DNA of 64,000 nt. Origin: Candidatus Altimarinota bacterium (GTDB lineage Bacteria; Patescibacteriota; Gracilibacteria; BD1-5; UBA2023). The notes below the pieces were generated by a model. The model made no database searches. It saw nothing but the letters and a program-made list of their open reading frames with translations, and was not told where the DNA came from. Positions within the stretch are counted from its first letter, which is position 1, and every line of letters begins with the position of its first letter. The translations under genes and the position numbers were made by a program. The stretch is taken from positions 141,718 through 205,717 of the forward strand of contig JAQTWP010000002.1 of assembly GCA_028689205.1 (NCBI GenBank), read 5' to 3'. This document shows, one piece after another, positions 20,977 to 31,685 of this stretch.

Positions 20977-23900
20977 TTATTCAAACAAATTAGTCTTATT
21001 TTTATTAATAAGAGAAGCTAATCAGAAAATAAAAATTGATATTAGAATGAAAATTAAAATAGCTTTCTGAGGTTGTAATTTATCAAAATGTTTCAAATCA
21101 TCAGTATTAGCAGATAAATTACTCATAACTAGCACATTCGAGACCTTTGGAGTTTTGGGAGATTTTTTGGGTTTGATTGTAGGTGTTTTTTTGGGTATTG
21201 GCAAAATATTAGCAGCTAAATTCTTTGAAAAAAGAGTATCGCCGCTTTCGTCAAAAACACTTAAATTAACAATATATTTACCAAAATTATAAATTATAGT
21301 CTTGGGATTAATTCATTCAAAAGTTTGCCCGTTTCCAAAATTCCAAATATATCTTAATCATTCAATTTTTTCTCAATCTAGTACCAGATTAATTTTACAA
21401 TTATTCCTTCATCTACAATTAATTATTTCTCAATTTTTCCATAAATTCTTACTGAGAGTTCATTGTAATTTAATGTCGTATTTAATAATTTTTTGTTCAT
21501 CTTCAATAATTTTTTCGTACAGTCAATCGAATATTTTATCAAAGGCAATTTCTGAAGTAACTTGAAGTAGAATATTTTTGAACACTGAATCAAAATCTTC
21601 TTTTTCTCATAAATCAGCTCAATTAAGGTCGTGTTTCCCTACTTTGGATTTTATGGTAGAAAAAGTTATTTTTTTTGATTTTAAAATATCTTTATCTTCT
21701 GGAATGAATTTAATAAAAAACTCACTTGAAGAAGATAATCAGCTTGTATCAATAACTTTTAATCTTACAATATAGCTTCAAGAAAGGTAATCAATGGACT
21801 TTGGATTCTTGAGACTTGATCCTGATCAATTACCAAAATCCCAGATATATTCAAGTTTATCTCAATTCAAATCATAACTATGTTCTCATGTGAAGTTCAC
21901 ATTGCACTTTTCAACTCAAATACAAGTCAGAATATTTCAAGCAAGTTTTTTGGTTTTTCATCAGATTGTTCATTGTAGAGTTATAATTGAAACTGGAGGA
22001 ATATTAATTGTGGGTATTTTTTCATCAATTCAGATATTACTTTTTGGAATATTCGTAAATCTCAGAGTTGACTCCTTATAATTAGATATATTCCCAGCTT
22101 CAAAAATTCTTAATTTCACAGTAAATTCTCAGTATCAATAGTGGACATAACCTGGATTACAATTGTTTTCCGTTCAAGGAGAATATTGTCCAAAACCAAA
22201 ATCCCACAAACATGAGTATTTTGTATTTTGCAGAACTTCGAAGCTATTATCTCAAGTTAAATTAATACTACAATCTGACTTTGTGCATTTGTAATTAATA
22301 TCAAGTCAGCTTTGCACGGTAATTACTGGATTTGGAATAATAAGAGTTTCATAGATATTTTCTAACTTAATATTTTTGAGTTTATAATTAGAACTATTGC
22401 TTTTATCAATGATTCTGAAACTTAAATCAAATACTCAATACGTGGAAATATAAGTATCTGGATTGCATGAATTAATTATTTCTCAAGTTCAATAAAAAAT
22501 CTCGCACCTATAATCTGATTCTTTAAGTCATCAGGTAAAAGAGCTTTCTAAAGATAAATTAACCTTGCATTCAGCTTTAGATTTATCACAAATATATTCA
22601 TCAATAATTCAAGATTTTGGTAAAATATAGCTTGGTTGTTGGAAAGTATAAACTATATCTGGAATTTCTAGAGTTGGCAGACCAGATCATCAAAAAGATA
22701 ATTCTTGAACTGAAATTAATTCGTCGGAAATTATTGGATTATCTATAATTTCAGTATTTTCAGTAGAAGTTCAAGAATTATCTAAAATCTCTCAAGAATT
22801 ATCTGAGCTTAATATAATTTCTTCTGTGATAATTTCTTCTGTGATAATTTCTCGTTTAAAAACATTTTTATAATTATCAAATGAATTCGTAAGAGAAAAA
22901 ATAGGAATTTCAATTCAACTTAAATCTTTTATTCAGATTCATGATAAACTTTTAAGTCTTAGATCGCTTGCTGTGGTATTAGTTATATTCAAAGAGATTT
23001 TATAATTATCTTGCTCAAAAAGAGAGAGAATTAAAGTTTTATCATTTATAATATAACTACTTACAATTCAAGTTTCTGAATTAATTAATCTACTTGCAAG
23101 TCACCCTGTATTCGAATAAATTTTGAGCTTATCATAATTAAGACTTCAAGTTATTGCTTTGTTGAATTCAATCTCTAGAGTATCAAGTTTTCAATTATTG
23201 TCAGTGTCAGAATAATAAAGACTTGTAGCTTGAATCGGTAATCATAAAGTGAAGAAAGTTCAAGTTACAAAGCTTGCAATTCATCAAGTAGAATCAAGCA
23301 ATTCCAAACTATATGAATAATTCGAATCTGGATTTAAGTTAATAAAATCAAAACTTCATGAACTAAAGCTTCAACTGTAATTAAGTTCTCAAGTTCACCG
23401 ATAAATATTAACTCGCTCTGTTCAAGTGAAACTAACTCAATCAAGCGTGGCTCAGGTTGTAGTAATAGAAATAATACTTCAAGTACTTATGAACTTTATT
23501 TCTGGAGTAATTTCTGGAGTAATTTCTGGAGTAATTTCTGGAGTAATTTCTGGAGTAATTTCTGGAGTAATTAAAGATAAATCTAGTATTCAAGAGTCTG
23601 TATTTTCACCTGAAGGCAAAATAAGTTCAGTTCAAATATGCAGTGTGAAAATTGGAATATCTTTAGTACTTGTAGAATAAGCAAAATAATCAACTTGATT
23701 TCATATTTCATCATAAAGCCATAATTCTTCATCTAGATTATTAAGAAGAATCATGGTTTCTTGTCTGTAGAATTTCCTAGTTTCATTCGGGGATAAATTA
23801 AAACTTGAATCGAAAATGAAAATTTTGTCAGATTTATCTTTTAAACTATATCAAGAAAGGCTTATTGGGATGGAATTAAAATTAGTAAGCTCTATATATT

Positions 23901-24021
23901 CCTGAGTTGTATCGTCAATTGTATTAGGGAGAATAGAAGTTATAAAAACGTTCTCTCAATAAGCTCGAGAGATGAAAGAAAAATTAAATATCAAGAAACA
24001 AAAAAGAAAAAATCTTTTCAT
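20977..24021 (-). CDS. Secreted LTD/PKD surface protein, 1014 aa
   Basis: Begins with a signal peptide (MKRFFLFCFLIFNFSFISRAYG). Residues about 25-125 form a lamin-tail domain (DDTTQEYIELTNFNSIPISL; GYSLKDKSDKIFIFD). Six tandem TPEI tetrapeptides follow at about 150-174, then Ig/FN3-like beta domains. Several PKD-like domains come next, each with paired Cys and the YxGDFGNG signature (YIGDFGNGSGSSLKNPKS; GSYIVRLKVID). A Pro/Lys-rich spacer (PKKTPTIKPKKSPKTPK) and one C-terminal helix (KAILIFILISIFIFGLASLI) anchor it. Probably a cell-surface adhesin or binding protein. No LPxTG motif. Confidence 0.85.
23501..23572. repeat. Six tandem 12-bp repeats inside the LTD/PKD gene
   Basis: TCTGGAGTAATT occurs six times in a row without change, coding TPEI on the minus strand. 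The 12-bp unit keeps frame, so copy number can vary by slippage without breaking the gene. A second short duplication in the same gene at about 22808-22850 codes two ITEEI units. Confidence 0.95.
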
Positions 24022-24181
24022 AATTTGAAATTATATCACATGTATTTTATTCAAAATATTATAAATTTCAATAATAAATATAACATTTTAATAACAATAT
24101 CTCAGTAGCAAAAATTAAAATAAACTACCTCTTAAAAAAATTAACTCAAGCTAAATATCATTATAAATACGTAAAATTTTG

Positions 24182-24210
24182 TTGACAAACATGAGACATT
24201 AATTATTATC
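24182..24210 (+). promoter_or_regulatory. Promoter for the cNMP-binding gene
   Basis: TTGACA at 24182-24187, 16 bases, then TATTAT. A further 30 bases on lies AAGGAG (24240-24245), seven bases before the ATG. Confidence 0.6.
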
Positions 24211-24250
24211 GAATTACAAAATTACAAAAATAAATAAAAAAGGAGAGAGT

Positions 24251-24619
24251 ATGGAAGATCTCAGCAATAGAATTATTGAATTAATGAAATTGTCCCTGAG
24301 TGGAGTAGATCCGGAATTCCTGGCGAAAGGTGAGATTCTCATCGAACAAGGAGCTGAAGACAAAGATATTTTTTTGATAATCGATGGAAAAGTGTTGGTT
24401 CTCATCAATGATATACCGGTAGCAGTGTTGGACTCTCCGGCAATTGTCGGAGAAATGTCTTTAATTTATGAAAGAAGGTCTGCGACTGTTAAAGTAGTAG
24501 ATGAAATTACCTTTCATAGGTTAAAACCAAATTTACTTACCGCTGATGTAAAAAATCTACTCAAAGAACTGGCTAATCTCAGAAACAAAAGCAATACTGA
24601 GAAAGGCTACAAGAAGTAA
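24251..24619 (+). CDS. Single-domain cyclic-nucleotide-binding (CAP-ED-like) protein, UGA-free
   Basis: 122 residues forming one cyclic-nucleotide-binding beta-barrel: GEILIEQGAEDKDIFLIIDGKV, then the phosphate-binding cassette AIVGEMSLIYERRSATVKVV, where E and R fit the cNMP ribose and phosphate contacts. There is no helix-turn-helix or kinase domain, so it is a stand-alone sensor or partner subunit. It has a strong Shine-Dalgarno, a sigma-70-like promoter and its own GC-rich terminator. All six glycines are GGN and none is TGA; codons such as CTG, CTC and CCG are commoner than in neighbours. Probably acquired from a standard-code bacterium. Confidence 0.85.
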   Translation: MEDLSNRIIELMKLSLSGVDPEFLAKGEILIEQGAEDKDIFLIIDGKVLVLINDIPVAVLDSPAIVGEMSLIYERRSATVKVVDEITFHRLKPNLLTADVKNLLKELANLRNKSNTEKGYKK

Positions 24620-24626
24620 TTCCATT

Positions 24627-24653
24627 AAAAACCCCGGGTTCCCGGGGTTTTTT
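24627..24653 (+). terminator. GC-rich terminator after the cNMP-binding gene
   Basis: ACCCCGGG and CCCGGGGT arms with almost no loop, followed by TTTTTT, starting 8 bases after the stop. It is one of the most GC-rich stems in an AT-rich window. Confidence 0.85.
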
Positions 24654-24979
24654 GAAATAAAAAATATCCTATATCGTTATCTTGATATTGTCTAAATAAC
24701 TATTAAAACAAATATTCAAATTGTCATTCCTGGCTCTGACCAGGAATCTCCCTTTTATTATAAAATCAAATAGCTCCTATATCTTCATATTAAGCGCCCT
24801 TAGGAAGTACTCTTGGAGTGCTTGTCGAAATATCCTATTAAAAATAAATAAAAATCATATTTTTAAAAAAAATTCAATTAAAGTTGGAACTTTTTTAATA
24901 TCTTCTTACAATCAAATCAATATCCATTGTCATTCCAAACGAAAGTAAGAAATCTTCTATATTTTCTAAAAATAATTTT
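24654..24979. repeat. Gap with several dispersed repeats
   Basis: No gene seen. Copies of the intergenic repeat families are at 24721-24750 (GTCATTCCTGGCTCTGACC then AGGAATCTC, an 8-bp stem), 24794-24838 (GCGCCCTTAGGAAGTACTC then TTGGAGTGCTTGTCGAA) and 24929-24962 (TGTCATTCCAAACGAAAG). The dense packing suggests repeated insertion at one neutral site. Confidence 0.65.
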
Positions 24980-25279
24980 ATGAAAAAATTATCTAAATTA
25001 TTTATACTTAGTTTAGGCTTATTTTTAACAACATCACAAAAAACAATATGAATAATGACTTTTTATTGATGTGAAGGATGAACTATAGAACCCGTATTAA
25101 CATATAAAGATATTTGATGGTGGTTGCAATTACCTCTGAAAATTATTATCCCATTGATATTATTAATTATATGATTTACAATATGACTTATCATTATTAT
25201 TAAAAAAAATTCTAAAAGAAATGTTAAAAGAAATATTAAAACAATGACAACAGAAGATTTGGACAATTTACAGAAATAA
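24980..25279 (+). CDS. Small membrane protein upstream of radical SAM gene, 99 aa
   Basis: 99 residues. An N-terminal hydrophobic helix (KLFILSLGLFLTTS) precedes a short outside loop with a single Cys in TFYGCEGGTIEPVL. A second strong helix (IIIPLILLIIGFTIGLIIII) and a basic cytoplasmic tail (KKNSKRNVKRNIKTM) follow. Seven of its eight glycines are TGA. Its 3' end overlaps the first 59 bases of the radical SAM gene in another frame, so the two are translationally coupled. It could be a partner or a substrate of that enzyme; nothing in the sequence proves either. Confidence 0.72.
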
Positions 25280-26291
25280 ATTAATCCAGGAACACAAGTT
25301 ATCATATCTTTTTTGGGAGTGCACTATGAATTGTAATTTTTTTTGTAAACATTGTGGTAGTTCAGCTTGAAAACAAACTTTCAATAATGAATTAAATACA
25401 GCAGAAATTTTAAAAACTTTCAAAGACTTGTCACGAGATTTCAATCCAAAAGAAATAGTAATTGCTGTAACTTGAGGCGAACCATTGTTAAGAAAAGACA
25501 TATTCGAAGTTATGAAATTCGCGAATAATTTATGATTTCAATGGTGAATGGTAACAAACGGCTATTTTGTGAATATTGAAGTTGTAAATAAAATGAAAGA
25601 GTCAGGAATGAATTCAATAGATGTAAGTATAGATGGCATTGAGGAAGTTCATGATGAGCTTAGAAATATGAAATGATCATATGAAAAAGCTATAAACGCG
25701 GTCAAATTATTAAGAGAAAATAATTTTTTACAATTTTTACGAATAACAACAACAATTAATAAGCAAAATTTTTTTCAATTACAGGAAATGTATGAAGCTT
25801 TTTCTATTCTCTGAATTACATGATGGAGAATATTAACTATTGAACCAATATGAAGAGCAGAACAAAACCGTGAACTTTTATTAAACAAAGAAGAATTAAC
25901 TCATGTATTAAATTTTATAAAAGAAAAAAAGAAAATTACAAAAATAGACATTACATACTGATGTAATACATATTTATGATTAGATTTTGAATCAGTAGTA
26001 AGAAAACCTTTTTATTATTGTTCTGCTGGAATAAATATTGCAAGCATATTATATAACTGAGATATTTCTGTTTGTCCTACTGTTGAAAGAAAAAAAGAAT
26101 TTATTCAAGGAAATATTAAATCAGATAATTTTTTTGAAGTTTGGAACAATAAATTTCAAATATATAGAAATAAAAATAGAACTTCCAATGAAAAATGCCA
26201 AAAGTGCGAACATTGGGATAATTGTCTTGGTTGAAATTTTCATTCTTGGGATTTTGAGGAGAAAAATCAAAAATCATGTCATTTTAATTAA
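25221..26291 (+). CDS. Radical SAM / SPASM domain protein
   Basis: 356 residues. The [4Fe-4S] motif CxxxCxxC is at residues 38, 42 and 45, preceded by the family lead-in SYLFWECTM. I chose ATG 25221 rather than the nearer 25326 because this lead-in is conserved in the family. TGGEP (residue ~85), the Asp/Gly loop SIDGIEEVHDE and ITTTINKQN follow. The C-terminal SPASM region has YYCSAG, SVCPT and CQKCEHWDNCLGG, binding auxiliary clusters. Such enzymes modify ribosomal peptides or proteins, or act in cofactor synthesis. It overlaps the upstream small membrane-protein gene. Substrate unknown. Confidence 0.9.
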
Positions 26292-26439
26292 ATTAACTTT
26301 TTTGAAATAAAATTCTCAAATTTTCGTAGTAAATTTTGTACATATATTTTTATTATAAATTAAATATTCATTTTTTGAGGATTTTGCATATAATATGGCA
26401 AAATTTGAACAAAATATTTAATCAATAACTTGAATAAAA

Positions 26440-28137
26440 TTGTCTATTTCTCAAGAGATTGATAATAAAATAAGTATCGTTGATCTCGCAGGAAGATATT
26501 TAACACTTAAGAAGGCATGAGTTAATTACAAGGCTCTATGCCCTTTTCATAATGAAAAAACAGCTTCATTTGTAGTAAGTCCTGCCAAAAATATTGCCTA
26601 TTGTTTCTCTTGTCATACTGGATGATGACCTGTGAAATTCTTATCAGAAATTGAAAAAATTCCATACTGAGAAGCAGTTCAAAAACTTGCCTGAGAAGCT
26701 TGAATAGAATTAAAAACCGATTTTTATAAAGAAAATAAAGAGAATCGTTGAGATTTGTACGAAATGCATAAAACCGTTGCAGAAAGCTATCACAGCGAAT
26801 TATTCAAAGAAGAAAATAGTATTAAATTAAAATACCTACTTGATAGATGACTTTCTATCGAAACTATCAAAAACTTCAAACTTTGATATTCTTGAGATCC
26901 AAGAAGTCTTTTTTATAAGCTTACAGAAAAATGATTCTCAGAGAAAGATATTATAGAATCTTGAATATTTGTGTCAGCTTTTAAGGATAAATTCTATAGC
27001 AGAATAGTCTTCCCTATTTCTAATTTTACAGGGAATGTGGTTGGTTTTACATGAAGAGTACTGGATAGCTCACTTCCGAAATATCTTAATTCTCCAACTA
27101 CAAAAATCTTTGATAAAAGCTCAATTCTATATTGACTTAACCTTGCAAAATCAGAAATAAGCAAAAAGTGATTTGTAATAATTGTAGAATGACAAATGGA
27201 TACAATTTCTCTTCATCAGTATGGTTTTACTAATACAATTGCTATTAGCTGAACAGCTCTTACAGAAGAACAAATCAAATTACTAAAAAGACTGACTAAA
27301 AAAATATATCTTTCACTTGATAATGACAACGCGTGAATTAATGCTACTTTTGCAAGTTTGGATGCTACTATAAATGAAGATATTGATGTGAAGATAATTA
27401 ATTTTTGAGAAGCAAAAGATCCAGATGAATATCTCAAATCATGAAAAGATTTCTGAGAAATTATAAAAAATGCTATGAGTCCAATTTCTTTTTATCTTAG
27501 AGAATGAATAAAGAAATATGATATTGCATCAATCCAATGAAAAAAATCACTTATAAAAGATGTTTTTCAGTTCCTGAAAAGGATTAATTCAAGAATTGAA
27601 ATTGATATTCATATAAAAGAAATATCTAATCTTCTAGGTGTAAGTGTTAATGTTCTTTATGAAGAATTCAAGAATACCAAATTAAAAACAAGTGAAAAAC
27701 AAGATACAATTCCTTTTGAAAATAAAGCTCAATTTGATATTTACGAGGAAATTACAGCATATTTGGGACTTTATAATTTTTTTGATTTGTTTTTAGAAAA
27801 ATTTGAGTATAATCTGGATAACATAAAAGCTTGAGAAAGCTTACTTATCCTCAAAAACGCTATCCTTCACAAAGAAGGGCTTTTTGAGGATTGAATGGTT
27901 GATGTCGATAGACTTAAAACAATCGAACTATTCATTGAAGAAAGTAATATTAACCTTAACAAAGAAACTATTACAAAAAAATTCTTAGACCTAATATTAA
28001 AATTAAATAAAAGATTATTCGAAGAAGAAAAAGCAAAATTAGATGAACAAATGAAAAATGATCCAAAAAATAGCAATATTCTAAAAGAATATATGGATCT
28101 GATACAGAAATGAAAAAAAATGTGAATTTGAAAATAA
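26440..28137 (+). CDS. dnaG: DNA primase DnaG
   Basis: 565 residues, all regions of bacterial primase. The zinc-binding domain is [18 protein letters not shown] then CFSCHTGG. RNA polymerase core motifs include [15 protein letters not shown]. The Toprim domain has FVIIVEGQMDTIS and LSLDNDNAG with the acidic residues, followed by EAKDPDEYL. The C-terminal helicase-binding domain is short. No ATG lies between the upstream in-frame stop at 26419 and the conserved [15 protein letters not shown], so TTG 26440 is taken as start. It is 43 bases before rpoD, keeping the classical dnaG-rpoD pairing. Confidence 0.95.
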
Positions 28138-28180
28138 TAATAAATAAAACTTTTTATAATATTTTTTAACCATAATAAAA

Positions 28181-29701
28181 ATGGCAAGAAAAAAAGATGA
28201 TAGCAATATTGAAGAAATTGATTTAACTAGTATCGTATTCGATGAAGTAGATTTGAAAGAATTAGAAGAATTCGATATTATTCCTGTTCCAAAACCTATT
28301 ATCGACGAAATATTCGAAGAAATTAAACCTAAAAAAAATAAAGAAGATTCTCCTAAAAAAGAAAAGACACAAAAAACTTGAAAAAATAACATAGACAATG
28401 AAGATTGAAATGAGCTAATGGATTGAGATGTAGGATTTGATGAGTTTGGTAATTTCGAAGAAATTGATGAATTCGGTGAAATTGAAGAACCAGATGAATT
28501 CAGTGACTTCGATGATCTGGATTGAGATCCTCTTGAAAAAAAGGAAAAATGACTTAAAAAAATGCCAATTGACAGAAATGATGATAAAAGAAGAGTTGGT
28601 AAATGATTACAAAAATTCATTGATTATAGCGTTCCTGCAGAATTCCTTGAATGATTCAATGATCATCAACAATTATTAATTAAGAAATGAAAGGCTGAAG
28701 GTAAAATTACTCATGATGAGCTAATGACTGCATTCCCAAATGCTGAAGAAGACCTTGATAAATTAGATGATATATATACAAGACTTCTAAAACTTGATGT
28801 AGAGGTTGTAGATTCTTTTGATAAAGATGAACTTTTCAAATGATGAGAAAGATCTCCAGAAATAGAATTATCAGAAATTTCTGACGATTCTATCAGAATG
28901 TATCTTAATGAAATCGGTCGTTTCCCTTTAATTGACGCTGAAGAAGAAGTAAGACTCGGAAGACTTATCAAAAAATGAGAACAAGATGCTCGCAAGAGAC
29001 TTGCTGAAGCTAATCTAAGACTAGTTGTAAGTATTGCCAAAAAATATATGTGAAGAGGCCTTTGACTACTTGACCTTATTCAAGAATGAAACGTATGACT
29101 TTTCCGTGCTGTAGATAAATTCGACCCAGAAAAATGATTCAAATTCTCAACCTATGCAACTTGGTGGATACGTCAATGAGTAACTCGCGCTATAGCCGAC
29201 CAAGCTCGTACAATCCGTGTACCAGTACATATGGTAGAAACAATCAATAGATTCACACATACTTTCCGTCGTCTTACTCAAGAACTAGCTCGTGAACCAC
29301 TTATGGAAGAACTTGCCGTAGAACTTGATATGGATATCCGCAAAGTTCGCCAAATTATGCGTATTTCTCAGGATATACTTTCGCTTGATTCTCCAGTTGG
29401 ATGAGAAGAAGATACAACTCTTGGTGATTTCGTAGAAGATGATAAATATCTTACTCCAGATAAAGCTGCTAATCTTCAATTATTAAAAGAAAACCTATAT
29501 GAAATGCTAGATTTCCTAACTCCTAGAGAAAGAAAAATAGTAATAATGAGATTCGGTCTTGATGGTTGAGATATCCACACTCTAGAAGAAGTATGAAAAG
29601 AATTCTGAGTAACAAGAGAAAGAGTTCGTCAAATTGAAGCAAAAACACTAGAAAGATTAAGAACTCATCCAAGTGCTGATAAGATTAGATTTTTTAATTA
29701 A
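28181..29701 (+). CDS. rpoD: Primary RNA polymerase sigma factor (sigma-70)
   Basis: 506 residues. An unusually acidic N-terminal region (residues 1-130, Asp/Glu/Lys runs) replaces region 1.1. Region 1.2 follows ([18 protein letters not shown]), then regions 2.1-2.4 ([56 protein letters not shown]) and region 3. Region 4 has the -35-binding helix-turn-helix ([20 protein letters not shown]). The conserved glycines in QEGNVGL and RQGV are TGA while the adjacent WW is TGG TGG, direct proof of UGA as Gly. It matches the TTGACA/TATAAT-like promoters seen in the window. Confidence 0.98.
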
Positions 29702-29800
29702 TCCCAATTAATGTCATTCCTGCGAAGGCAGGAATCTACAATATATAAAAGAAGGAAGATTTCTCGTTAACACTCGAAATGACAAATATTTTTAACTTTC
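29702..29800. repeat. Two dispersed palindromic repeats after rpoD
   Basis: At 29712-29740 TGTCATTCCTGCGAAGGC then AGGAATCT (8-bp arms), and at 29758-29782 GATTTCTCGTTAACACTCG then AAATGACA, the same family in opposite orientation. They sit between rpoD and the gene at 29810 and can form hairpins. Confidence 0.75.
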
Positions 29801-29809
29801 CACTACCCC

Positions 29810-30169
29810 ATGTTCGAAATACCCGTTTGAGACTTACTTACTAGCTACACTTGAGATTCCAAAGAATTAGAATTCAATTGAGAAGTCTATGATTGATATT
29901 ATGACGATTTGAAATTAGTAAAAAATCTTGAATTAAAGATTAAAATATTCTCTATAGATGATTGAGTAAGTGTAATTATAGAAAATCTTAAAACTCAAGT
30001 TAAATACTGAGATGTATTGAGATTCATAGAAATTAATAATATTGAAAGAGAATTCAGGGAAAAATTCGAACTAATTAATTCTGATGATATTAAATATGTT
30101 AGCAAAAATAATTCAATAGATTTAAAAGATGTTATTAGGGAAGAAATTTTAATCCAATGTATCGATTAA
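29810..30169 (+). CDS. Possible DUF177/YceD family protein
   Basis: 119 residues. The pattern LLTSYTGDSKELEFNGEVYDGYY then LKLVKNLELKIKIFSIDDGVSVIIENL and a C-terminal DLKDVIREEILIQCID resembles the DUF177/YceD family. In other bacteria this family is encoded beside ribosomal protein L32 and linked to 23S rRNA accumulation. The Cys pair seen in many members is absent and no rpmF is adjacent here, so the call is tentative. It starts at ATG 29810, with repeats upstream and a terminator at 30188. Confidence 0.5.
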
Positions 30170-30187
30170 ATAATATTAATTAAAAGC

Positions 30188-30217
30188 AAAAAAGTTCACT
30201 TGGCGTGGGCTTTTTTT
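30188..30217 (+). terminator. Terminator with G-U pairs
   Basis: AAAGTTCAC pairs with GTGGGCTTT (two G-U pairs) around TTGGC, followed by a run of T. It lies 19 bases after the stop of the 119-codon gene. Confidence 0.65.
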
Positions 30218-30305
30218 GTTATACAAATAAGTAGAAAATATAAAAAAACTTTGATTTTTTCAAAAAATGTTTAATATGCAAGCATAAATAGTAATTTTTG
30301 TCAAT

Positions 30306-31628
30306 ATGAAAAAAATATTTTCTTTGTTAGTAGCATTACTAACTCTAAATCAAGTTTCTGCGTACAGTCCTTTTGATATTCTTCATCAAAATGAACCAGA
30401 TTTTATTATAAAAGGAATTTCTCAAGAAAACAATTCTAATCAAATTACAATTAATGTTTGTAATATATGATGATCTATGGATCAATATTGAGATTTGGCT
30501 CTTGGTGTCCAGAATATATCCAGAAATTGATATCAAATTACTACATTAGTAAAAAATATAAGATTAAGCTCTTGAAATTGTACTAATTATAGAGTTTGAA
30601 CTATTGATAGTTTGTGAATTCTATCAAATTGATATTATAATCTAAAATGACAAGTAAAACTTCAATATTATTTATCAGAAAGAGATAGAACAAATAATTA
30701 TTATCAATCTAATGTAAATATTTCTGTATGATCTTATTATTATAATAGTAATTACAATTATAACTACAACAATAATTATAATTCATATAATAATTATAAT
30801 TATAGCAGTTACAATTTACCTGATTTAAGTATTAGAAATTTAGACTATTATGAAAAAACGACAATAAGTGAATATAATACTCTAAGAGAAGTTAATAATG
30901 CAATTGTTGCAGAAATATGTAATGATTGATCTTCTTTTAATTCATATTGATCGTTGAGGGTGAATTTTAGATGACCTAATAATAAAGATAACATAGTATA
31001 TATTAATTCAGGTAATTCTACATGGAATTCTGGGGAATGTAGGAAAACAGCAGTAAGTACTTATGAGTTATGAATATGATATAGTACATCATATAATGTT
31101 ACAGTAAAAGTTGATGATAATTCATCTGTGAATGAAAGAAATGAAAGTAATAATTCTATGACAAAATATTTATATATTCCCTATAATTCCAATTATAACT
31201 ATTACTACAATAATAATTACAATAATAACTATAATTCAAGCAATAGTTCATATTATTGCAATGGAACTAAGTACAATAGAATAAATAACGCTTCATGATA
31301 TAACTGTAATGGAAATCATTATTATTATAATACTAATAACTCTCAATATAATTCCGATAGTAACTATAATAGTAATTATGATAATAATTCTGAAAATTAT
31401 GGCAAAGTATATTGTGATTGAAATCGGGAATATATATATAATGATTCAGGTAAATATTACTGCGACGGTGCTCGGCATACATTAAACGAAAACAATACTA
31501 ATTATTATAATAATTACAATACCAATAATAATTATGATAGATATAACTGCAATTGAAGTCGGTATAATTATACCAATAATGCTAGTTCTTATTATTGCAA
31601 TTGAAGTCGGTATTCTAGAAACAGATAA
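30306..31628 (+). CDS. Secreted Asn/Tyr-rich CARDB-like protein with paired-Cys repeats
   Basis: 440 residues. Signal peptide MKKIFSLLVALLTLNQVSAY. Two CARDB-like beta domains (about 28-140 and 175-300; NESNNSMTKYLYI is a typical end) are joined by Asn/Tyr-rich linkers such as NYNYNYNNNYNSYNNYNY. The C-terminal 125 residues hold three repeats, each with two C-[ND]-G motifs exactly 16 residues apart (first Cys near 318, 370 and 415). This hints at a small disulfide-bonded or carbohydrate-binding module. No anchor was seen, so it is secreted or held by another protein. Surface or adhesion role inferred. Confidence 0.82.
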
Positions 31629-31647
31629 TTTCACTAAGATTCAAAAC

Positions 31648-31683
31648 AAAAAAAATATGAGCTAATTAGCTCATATTTTTTTT
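31648..31683. terminator. Bidirectional terminator
   Basis: AAATATGAGCT, loop AATT, AGCTCATATTT, with A and T runs outside. It separates the converging secreted-protein gene and the ABC-F gene, and the T run serves both strands. Confidence 0.85.
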
Positions 31684-31685
31684 GT

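Noticed and set aside
25326-26291. ATG 25326 as the radical SAM start
   Set aside because: This would drop the SYLFWECT lead-in conserved before the CxxxCxxC motif; the upstream in-frame ATG at 25221 keeps it.
26395-26421. An 8-codon frame (MAKFEQNI) right before dnaG as a leader peptide
   Set aside because: Too short to support and without regulatory codons or an attenuator hairpin. It probably only marks the in-frame stop that limits the dnaG start.
28081-28620. A 179-codon minus-strand frame opposite rpoD
   Set aside because: It is a Ser/Phe-rich shadow of the acidic, Lys/Glu-rich start of rpoD, with no independent support.
29041-29200. UGA as tryptophan (mycoplasma-type code 4)
   Set aside because: TGA sits at conserved glycines, while conserved tryptophans (TWWIRQG in RpoD) are TGG. 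Trp in P-loops and the DFGGG motif would be impossible.
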